Positions 1 through 5,069 of a stretch of DNA of 6,402 bases are shown here, one piece after another (positions within the stretch are counted from its first letter, which is position 1; each line of letters opens with the position of its first letter). The DNA lies in the NCBI GenBank assembly GCA_024691265.1, contig JAILNT010000342.1:1-6402 (forward strand), written 5' to 3'. The translations under genes were made by a program, and so were the position numbers. Below the pieces are notes generated by a model that was given only the letters and a program-made list of their open reading frames with translations, did no database searches and had not been told where the DNA came from. The stretch is from Treponema sp. (GTDB taxonomy: Bacteria; Spirochaetota; Spirochaetia; Treponematales; Treponemataceae).

Positions 1-369
1 AAAGCCATTTGCCAAAGCATAATCAAGAAGTTCTTTTCGTCTTTGTGTGGAACACCAGTAACAACTCATTTTTCGTCCTTCTTTTAATCTTTCTTGGACA
101 TTTACATTAACAGTTACAAGATTTACACCCCAATCTTCCATAAGTTTTTTTATCTCTTCTGGAAAAGCTTCCCCAAATTCAGAAGCTATATGCAATGCTG
201 TAAAATTGAAGTTTGCATTCTTTCTTTTTTTACGAAAAGCAAAATATTCTATAAGGGCAGTAGAATCTTTCCCGGCAGAAGCCCCTATAAGAATATTATC
301 ATTATCATTTATAAGCTTGTAATCAAATATCGCCTTATCAATAAGACTGTATAAAAGAGCTTGTCCCAT
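1..369 (-). CDS. ttcA: TtcA-like tRNA 2-thiocytidine synthetase, N-terminal part (cut by left edge)
   Basis: The 123 codons from ATG 369 stay open to the window edge, so this is the N-terminal portion of a longer protein. A PP-loop ATP-binding motif, SAGKDS, sits at residues 31-36, preceded by a hydrophobic strand (ILIGA). The usual family form is SGGKDS, so the second Gly is Ala here. A CxxC pair (Cys103, Cys106, in SCYWCSTQRRKELL) matches the first cysteine pair of TtcA, which binds an Fe-S cluster. Spacing and flanking sequence (FPEEIKKLMEDWGVN, then KEGRKMSCYWC) follow the TtcA pattern. TtcA enzymes adenylate and thiolate C32 of certain tRNAs in the cytoplasm; that role is inferred from the family. 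The later catalytic Cys lies outside the window. The start is uncertain: no good Shine-Dalgarno precedes ATG 369, and an in-frame TAA lies two codons upstream. It follows cbiD by 53 nt and could be its operon mate. Another PP-loop thiolase of the TtcA/NcsA group is the main alternative. Confidence 0.82.
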   Translation of the reverse strand, partial: MGQALLYSLIDKAIFDYKLINDNDNILIGASAGKDSTALIEYFAFRKKRKNANFNFTALHIASEFGEAFPEEIKKLMEDWGVNLVTVNVNVQERLKEGRKMSCYWCSTQRRKELLDYALANGF

Positions 370-419
370 AGTTTAAGCAATATACTTCATTTGAAGATTT
401 TTAGCCATAATTCAAGCAA
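366..419. repeat. Imperfect 15-bp direct repeat flanking the ttcA-like start
   Basis: On the minus strand, TTGCTTGAATTATGG (419-405) recurs as TTGCTTAAACTATGG (380-366), with 13 of 15 positions identical and a period of 39 nt. Each copy ends in an ATG, and because 39 is a multiple of three the two ATGs are in the same frame. The second ATG is the assigned start of the ttcA-like gene. A TAA lies between them, two codons before the second ATG. Whether this is a small duplication or chance in AT-rich DNA cannot be told from one sequence. Confidence 0.5.
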
Positions 420-422
420 ACT

Positions 423-1583
423 TTATCTAAATTGCGGCCAGTCATTCATATCTGTCTTTGCCAATATGCCATAAACTTTTGAAAACATAAGAAAATCCCA
501 TTTATAAGAATCTTTTATTCTTCTATCAAGATTTAATTTTATTTTGCAAAAAATACTCTTTAATACTTCATCTAATTTTACTTCCGAAGCATTTTTTAAT
601 ATATCAATACAAGCATCTACTGTGGCACAGTCCATTAACTTTTTTACAGTTTCTCTATTTGCTCCGCATAAAGCTGCATGGCTTGAAAGTATTTCTACAC
701 GACAATCTGCTACATGTGAATGAGTATTAAATATTCCGGCTGCAAGTTTTACAAGTTTTCCTGCATGCCCCGAAATCAATACATGACTAAAGTTAAAGAC
801 AGCTGCCATATCTAATACTTCACCGATATAATTAGAGCATTTTACAACAGGAACATCTATATCAAAATGAGAAAGGAATTCTGCTCCATATTCCCCTGGA
901 GTAATAATTAAAGGTCTAAAGTCCCTATTTTTATTACTTTCTGCTGCAAATCGCATTTCAACTTCAAGGGAGTCTATAAGAGCCTGTACACTCATAGGTT
1001 CTACAACCCCTGTAGTACCAAGAATGCTTATTCCTCCTATAATCCCTAATACAGGATTAAAGGTATTTTTTGCTATTTTTTCCCCATCGGGAACATCTAT
1101 AAGAACTTTTATTTTTCCAGTAAAAGAATATTTTTCACAAACACTCTTTATCTCTTTTTCTATCATGGCTCTAGGTACACTGTTAATAGCAGCCTTTCCT
1201 ACAGCCTGGTCAAGACCTGCTTTAGTTACCCGCCCAACTCCTTTACCTCCATCTATTTCAATATCAATGCTATGAAAAGAGTTATCTTGATAGAGCGTAA
1301 CTGTTGAATATATAACTATGCCGTCTGTTACATCACTGTCATCTCCAGCATCTTTTTTTACTCCGCAGCGGCAAGATGAATCTGTAAAAACATTATTATC
1401 CCAAATAACATTTGTACGCTGTTTCCAGCCTTTAGGCGTTACAATTTCAATGCTGTCAACCTTTTCGCCAGAAAGGAGATATAATATAGCCGCTTTAGAA
1501 GCAAGTGTAGCCGTACTACCTGTAGTATAGCCACACCTTAATTTTTTATTGCCGGAAATTACATAATGCTCATTCGCCAGCAT
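423..1583 (-). CDS. cbiD: Cobalt-precorrin-5B C1-methyltransferase CbiD
   Basis: CbiD uses S-adenosylmethionine to methylate C1 of cobalt-precorrin-5B in the anaerobic cobalamin pathway, in the cytoplasm. The 386-residue product is of normal family length and carries the expected blocks in order: LRCGYTTGSTATLASKAA (15-32), KKDAGDDSDVTDG (76-88), GGKGVGRVTKAGL (112-124), INSVPR (133-138), NPVLGIIGGISILGTTGVVEPMS (176-198), ITPGEYG (227-233) and the GHAGKLVKLAAG...NTHSHVADCR stretch (272-295). It looks intact. ATG 1583 overlaps the end of the upstream 466-residue gene by 14 nt. A GGAG at 1600-1597 lies 13 nt before the start, rather far but usable, and the overlap suggests translational coupling. 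It is the last recognisable B12 gene of the cluster. No other corrin-ring methyltransferase gene flanks it here, so the remaining pathway genes must lie elsewhere if the pathway is complete. Confidence 0.97.
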   Translation of the reverse strand: MLANEHYVISGNKKLRCGYTTGSTATLASKAAILYLLSGEKVDSIEIVTPKGWKQRTNVIWDNNVFTDSSCRCGVKKDAGDDSDVTDGIVIYSTVTLYQDNSFHSIDIEIDGGKGVGRVTKAGLDQAVGKAAINSVPRAMIEKEIKSVCEKYSFTGKIKVLIDVPDGEKIAKNTFNPVLGIIGGISILGTTGVVEPMSVQALIDSLEVEMRFAAESNKNRDFRPLIITPGEYGAEFLSHFDIDVPVVKCSNYIGEVLDMAAVFNFSHVLISGHAGKLVKLAAGIFNTHSHVADCRVEILSSHAALCGANRETVKKLMDCATVDACIDILKNASEVKLDEVLKSIFCKIKLNLDRRIKDSYKWDFLMFSKVYGILAKTDMNDWPQFR

Positions 1584-2970
1584 TTAGATTGATTTTCTCC
1601 AATGTATAAAGCTTACCGTCTAAAGCTTCTATCTTTATGATATTATCATCGATAGAACCTGATATAGTTCCTTTTTCTGTATTTACATTTATGCCGTTTC
1701 CAGAATTAGTAAGGTAATACGAACCTATTCTTTTTGCTGTTACCCCATCACTAAGAGTTAATTTTTTGTCAGAAGAAAAACTTGCTGTATAGTTCTTTCC
1801 ATTTATAGAAGTTTTCCAATAAGAATTAACAAGCTTATAGGAATTTTCTAAATCTAATGCTTTTTCTGTATTACTTGCTACGCTTTCATTTGCTTCCTGT
1901 AAAGATTTTTGAAGCTCATTCTTTTCAGTCTCATTTTTTTCAATTTGCTTTTGCAGATATGTCATAAGAGGTAAAGCAGAATCAGAATGTTCTTTTTCCA
2001 TGAATATGATTTTTTTATGTAAAGGAGCAAGTAAAACCGTTATATAATTTTGAGCAAGACTATTTACATTATCAGACATAAAACCTAAACCTATGCCTTT
2101 TTTTATATTATTAGCATATTCTTTCTGATAATTCTGATAATATTCGTCAGCTTTTGCAGTGTGGTCTTTATCGTCCATTATAACAGTAGATTTTAATTGT
2201 CCGTCTGTATAAAAGCTTCGTCTCATTTCTGAGATTATATTCGTAGGCTCTAGTAGCATGCTTCCCTGATATTCACTTTTTATTCCAGAAACAACAAGTG
2301 TATCAGCTTCAGCTTCTTCAACCATTACATTGCGTAAATCAATTCCAAGCTGAGCACCTTCTACTTTTTCAGATGCTATAACAAGAACTGAATCCTGATA
2401 GTATTCTCCACGAACTTTGCTATCAATTATGTTATTTTTTTGAGGTTCTCCAATACTTTCGTATCTTACCATATTTTGATTTAAGTCTAATTGAGCAAGT
2501 ATAAGTTTTAATGTTTTATTAAAAGAAATAATACTTTGCTGGGTATCTTTCAGAAGTGAAATCTGATTATTTTTACTTTGTAGTTCTATAGATTGCTTAT
2601 CAAGCTGTATCTGCTTGTCTAAAAGTTCTTTTTCAGCAAGTTTCTTTTCTGTTTCAAGGCGGGCTATTTCTACTTTCTTTTGCTGAAGTTCTATTTCTTT
2701 GGAAGTTTCCCCCATTATGGCAGCTCTAGTATGCTTTTCAAGGATATGATTGAAAGAAACTACAACAGGTATCATAAGGAAACAAGCAGCAAGGGTTGAA
2801 ATCATTACTGCAATGATTCCCCTAATTCCTGCTGTATTTCCCATTATCTTTGTTATTGCAAAAAAAGATATTAATGCTATCAAAAAAATACACCCCCCAA
2901 TCACAAAGATGAAAGGGAGGCTCTGAGCCATATTTACAAATTGACTCCATGCAGATGCTAAACTATTCAT
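1570..2970 (-). CDS. Membrane-anchored coiled-coil protein with DUF4230-like middle domain, function unknown
   Basis: I do not recognise this 466-residue protein as a named B12 enzyme. Two hydrophobic helices lie near the N-terminus (about 18-40 and 50-72). A Lys/Glu/Gln-rich coiled coil follows at about 88-145. The middle (about 165-325) has a segment, VEGAQLGIDLRNVMVEEAEA then TLVVSG, and later an Ala/Gln-containing helix ahead of LLAPLHKKIIF, which recalls DUF4230 proteins; this is pattern memory, not a search result. A second coiled coil (about 335-382) leads to a small beta-rich C-terminal domain (about 383-460, from SYWKTSINGKNY). The large part is probably extracytoplasmic or cytoplasmic behind a membrane hairpin; topology is undecided. 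It starts 43 nt after cbiK and overlaps cbiD by 14 nt, so it belongs to the B12 operon. The nearest purine-rich site (GAGGG, 2994-2990) is 19 nt before ATG 2970, unusually far. M14 (2931), with GGAG 13 nt ahead of it, is an alternative start. Confidence 0.85.
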   Translation of the reverse strand: MNSLASAWSQFVNMAQSLPFIFVIGGCIFLIALISFFAITKIMGNTAGIRGIIAVMISTLAACFLMIPVVVSFNHILEKHTRAAIMGETSKEIELQQKKVEIARLETEKKLAEKELLDKQIQLDKQSIELQSKNNQISLLKDTQQSIISFNKTLKLILAQLDLNQNMVRYESIGEPQKNNIIDSKVRGEYYQDSVLVIASEKVEGAQLGIDLRNVMVEEAEADTLVVSGIKSEYQGSMLLEPTNIISEMRRSFYTDGQLKSTVIMDDKDHTAKADEYYQNYQKEYANNIKKGIGLGFMSDNVNSLAQNYITVLLAPLHKKIIFMEKEHSDSALPLMTYLQKQIEKNETEKNELQKSLQEANESVASNTEKALDLENSYKLVNSYWKTSINGKNYTASFSSDKKLTLSDGVTAKRIGSYYLTNSGNGINVNTEKGTISGSIDDNIIKIEALDGKLYTLEKINLNAGE

Positions 2971-3003
2971 GGGGGAATTATAATATTATCCCTCATATAT
3001 GTC

Positions 3004-3029
3004 AAAAGCTCTTTTATTTAGAAGCTTTT
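3004..3029 (-). other. Small hairpin at the cbiK stop codon
   Basis: On the minus strand AAAAGCT (3029-3023) is complementary to AGCTTTT (3010-3004), a perfect 7-bp stem around a 12-nt loop holding the cbiK stop codon. It is mostly A-T pairs and is followed by GACATAT rather than a U-run, so it is not a convincing terminator. It might affect transcript stability between cbiK and the next gene. Competing AAGCTT pairings lie just upstream. Confidence 0.3.
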
Positions 3030-3823
3030 AAGCTTTCCAAAGCTGTGTTTATATGAGATATATATAAATCTCTAACACCTTTATATTCTCCAAGTCCTTT
3101 TATTATTGGAGTTACTTTCTTAAAGCCAGCTTTCTGGAATTGAGTTTTCCAGCTATCTTCTTCATCTCCAGCCATATCATTTGTAGCGTGGTCACCAGCA
3201 ACAAGCATTAAAGGTGTAAGTGTTACCTTTTTATATCCTGCATCTTTTACAAGTTTAATTACTGTTTCTACATCAGGATATGCTTCTACAGTTCCTACAA
3301 ATACATTGTTATAGCCTTCAGCCTTTGCCTGATAATCAATAGCTGCATAAAGGAAGTTGCTAAAATAATCTGTACCATGTCCCATGAATACAAGAGCTTC
3401 TTTCTTTTCTAATGGAATATCCTTTGTTGTAGCTTCAAGAACTGCTGAAATATCATCAGGAGTTGCAAGTAGTGGCTTTCCATAAACAATAGATTCAAAC
3501 TTATCTGAATAAGGTTCTGCCATTTTCATCATTTCATTATATTCAAGACCGAACATCATATGAGTTGGCTGAATTACAACATTTTTGCAACCTGCATCAT
3601 AAGCTGCCTGTAAAGCTTCGTTTACGTCCATGATGTGAACGCCTTCAGTTTTTTCTATCTTCTTACGAATAATAGAACTTGTAAATGCAGTATAAACTTT
3701 TGATTCTGAATATACAGCCTGAACATCATTTGTAAGGGCATTTATTGTAGCTTCTCTACTGTCCTTGAATGAAGTTCCAAAACTTACCAGAATAATAGCG
3801 GTAAGAGACAATAACGTATTCAT
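3014..3823 (-). CDS. cbiK: Anaerobic sirohydrochlorin cobaltochelatase CbiK
   Basis: CbiK inserts Co2+ into sirohydrochlorin to give cobalt-sirohydrochlorin, the entry step of the anaerobic corrin pathway. The 269-residue product resembles the Salmonella-type enzyme throughout: ILVSFGTSFKDSREATI at the N-terminus, AFTSSIIRKKI (46-56), VFMGHG (145-150), VEAYPDVE (179-186) and LMLVAGDHATNDMAGDEEDSW (205-225). His149, His212 and Glu94 correspond to the metal-binding and catalytic His145, His207 and Glu89 of the Salmonella enzyme as I recall it. The start is well supported: AGGAG at 3834-3830 lies 6 nt before ATG 3823. The segment before VSFGTS is about five residues longer than in Salmonella and hydrophobic (LLSLTAIIL). 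It lacks a charged n-region and runs straight into the first beta strand, so I favour a cytoplasmic enzyme over the exported CbiK forms known in Desulfovibrio. It sits 42 nt after the riboswitch-led binding-protein gene, in the same operon. Confidence 0.96.
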   Translation of the reverse strand: MNTLLSLTAIILVSFGTSFKDSREATINALTNDVQAVYSESKVYTAFTSSIIRKKIEKTEGVHIMDVNEALQAAYDAGCKNVVIQPTHMMFGLEYNEMMKMAEPYSDKFESIVYGKPLLATPDDISAVLEATTKDIPLEKKEALVFMGHGTDYFSNFLYAAIDYQAKAEGYNNVFVGTVEAYPDVETVIKLVKDAGYKKVTLTPLMLVAGDHATNDMAGDEEDSWKTQFQKAGFKKVTPIIKGLGEYKGVRDLYISHINTALESLKASK

Positions 3824-3839
3824 ATCTAACTCCTATTGT

Positions 3840-3874
3840 TATGAATATTTGAAATTAAAAACGCCTTATTCATA
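3840..3874 (-). other. Intercistronic inverted repeat between binding-protein gene and cbiK
   Basis: On the minus strand TATGAATA (3874-3867, overlapping the stop of the binding-protein gene) is complementary to TATTCATA (3847-3840), an 8-bp perfect stem with a 19-nt loop. It ends 5 nt before the AGGAG of cbiK. No U-run follows it, so it is unlikely to be an intrinsic terminator. It could influence ribosome access to cbiK or transcript processing, or be a chance A-T pairing. Confidence 0.35.
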
Positions 3875-4891
3875 TAGAATTGTTGCTAATATTTCATAGC
3901 AAGAATCCCATTTTTCACAAGGTTTATAGTGGAATAGAGAACGAGGTAAGATTATTAACCGTTTATTTTTTATTGCATCAAGAGTTTCCCATGCAGGATT
4001 ACTTTCAAGCTTTTTTCTTAATGATTCTACAGCTTTATTATGATTTGAACCCATTGTTGTGACAAAGATAAAATCTGGATTTTCAGCTATTATTTTTTCT
4101 ATACTTAAATCATCTAAATTATAATCATCACTGTCAGCAATATTTATACAACCTAAATCTTTCAACATTGAACCTGTCATATCATTACGACTAGAACGTG
4201 TTGATTCTCCACTGCTATGAGCACGCAACAATAATATTTTTGGCTGTTTTTGTTTTTCCTTTGATGATACTGATTCTACAATATTCTTTATATTAGCAGC
4301 TACATCAAGAGCATTCTTTTTATAGCTATCACTATCCCCTGTAATTTTTGAACAGATTTCCATCATGTTCATATAATCTGCAAAAGTTTCTATTCTAAAA
4401 TACGCACAAGGAATATTCATACTTGTTAATAGCTCTTCTAAAGCCTTATGCCCGGATATATTTGCAGACATAATTACAAAATCATAATCACCAGAAATAA
4501 GAAGCTCTTTATTAGGTTTCATCATTGCACCTAAATTCACAACATCATCATTTCTTATTAATCCTGCTTCTGAAGAAGTAAAGGTTGAGGTTTTCCATTC
4601 TGTATTTAATTTTTCAGCTTCTTCGGCTGTTATAGCTTCAGGCTCTGAAAAAGCGTCTTTTGTTGCAGCTTTTATTTCTCCTCCGGCACAAAGCCATATA
4701 TGTGCAAGGCTCCCCTGCAACACAGCAACTTTTTTGGGAGAAGAAGCAAGCGTCACTGTACGCTTTAAGTCATCTGTAAATAAAATTTCAGAAGAATTGT
4801 CTGAATTTTTAGAAATAAAATTAGACTGCTTAGAACATGACAATAGACATGCTAAAAGCATGAAAATAATAGGTAATGAGAAAGTTTTCAT
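3866..4891 (-). CDS. Cobalamin/metal-chelate ABC transporter substrate-binding lipoprotein (BtuF/FepB type)
   Basis: This is a class III periplasmic-binding protein that would deliver a corrinoid, or a related cobalt or iron chelate, to an ABC importer. From ATG 4891 the product has 341 residues: a short basic start (MKT), a hydrophobic core and a lipobox LLSC with Cys19 as the lipidated residue, so it is probably anchored to the outer face of the inner membrane or to an outer membrane. The mature part fits the PF01497 pattern: RTVTLASSPKKVAVL early on, NLGAMMKPNKELL and DYDFVIMSAN in the first lobe, a linking helix, then ENPDFIFVTTMGSN and NPAWETLDAIKNKRLIILP in the second lobe. ATG 4906 would add five residues (MGLFE) before the signal peptide and has no Shine-Dalgarno; the internal Met has GGGA at 4904-4901, nine nt upstream, so I chose it. 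The cobalamin riboswitch directly upstream argues for a corrinoid-related substrate. No permease or ATPase gene adjoins it. Confidence 0.9.
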   Translation of the reverse strand: MKTFSLPIIFMLLACLLSCSKQSNFISKNSDNSSEILFTDDLKRTVTLASSPKKVAVLQGSLAHIWLCAGGEIKAATKDAFSEPEAITAEEAEKLNTEWKTSTFTSSEAGLIRNDDVVNLGAMMKPNKELLISGDYDFVIMSANISGHKALEELLTSMNIPCAYFRIETFADYMNMMEICSKITGDSDSYKKNALDVAANIKNIVESVSSKEKQKQPKILLLRAHSSGESTRSSRNDMTGSMLKDLGCINIADSDDYNLDDLSIEKIIAENPDFIFVTTMGSNHNKAVESLRKKLESNPAWETLDAIKNKRLIILPRSLFHYKPCEKWDSCYEILATILYE

Positions 4892-4918
4892 TTCAAATAA
4901 TCCCATACATCGTGAAAT
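4890..4918 (-). promoter_or_regulatory. Possible translational expression platform over the first start codon
   Basis: Downstream of the riboswitch, ATTTCA (4918-4913) is complementary to TGAAAT (4895-4890). The second arm includes the first two bases of ATG 4891, and the GGGA ribosome-binding candidate (4904-4901) is in the 17-nt loop. In addition, the riboswitch core AATCCC (4974-4969) is complementary to GGGATT (4904-4899). Either pairing could mask translation initiation when ligand is bound, but both are short and neither is proven. Confidence 0.35.
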
Positions 4919-4922
4919 TACC

Positions 4923-5023
4923 AGTCATTTTAACCCAGCGATCCGACTTTTACGGTAGCGGGACTGTGAGGGATTTTCACCCATTCTTCTCTGGTAGGTC
5001 ATGAAACCTTTGTTAAATTGACT
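4923..5023 (-). promoter_or_regulatory. Cobalamin riboswitch (compact aptamer)
   Basis: The minus-strand RNA contains the cobalamin riboswitch core: a GGTGAAAATCCC loop element followed by CAGTCCCGCTACCGT, close to the family consensus (GGTGnnAATCC, then CnGnCCCGCnACnGT), and a B12-box-like AGTCGGATCGCTGG. A closing stem P1 is visible: 5023-5012 pairs with 4934-4923 over 12 positions with one A-A mismatch. Inside it CCAG (4994-4991) pairs with CTGG (4938-4935), and GGTT/GACC (5008-4997) forms a small hairpin. The aptamer is about 101 nt, short for the family, with no long peripheral arm between the CCCGC element and the B12 box. It would bind a cobalamin and lower expression of the downstream binding-protein, cbiK and cbiD operon when B12 is plentiful. 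Identification of the family is firm; the subclass and preferred ligand form are not. Confidence 0.9.
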
Positions 5024-5030
5024 TTCGAGA

Positions 5031-5059
5031 AATATACATCTTTTCTTTTTTATAAGCAA
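5031..5059 (-). promoter_or_regulatory. Candidate sigma-70-type promoter of the B12 operon
   Basis: On the minus strand TTGCTT (5059-5054) and TATATT (5036-5031) are separated by exactly 17 nt. The -10 matches TATAAT at five of six positions and the -35 begins with TTG. Transcription would begin near 5025-5023, right at the 5' arm of riboswitch stem P1, which supports the placement. It lies wholly between the chemoreceptor stop (5070) and the riboswitch. Confidence 0.6.
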
Positions 5060-5069
5060 GCCAATTAGC

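Noticed and set aside
94..354. Plus-strand reading frame of 86 codons
   Set aside because: It lies antisense to the clear TtcA-like PP-loop gene, and its translation is low-complexity Ile/Tyr/Lys with no recognisable domain.
1024..1530. Two plus-strand frames inside cbiD
   Set aside because: They are antisense to highly conserved CbiD motifs and lack ribosome-binding sites or recognisable products.
3770..3823. Signal peptide on CbiK, as in periplasmic cobaltochelatases
   Set aside because: The hydrophobic start has no basic residues and leads directly into the core strand VSFGTS, with no room for a cleavage site before the folded domain.
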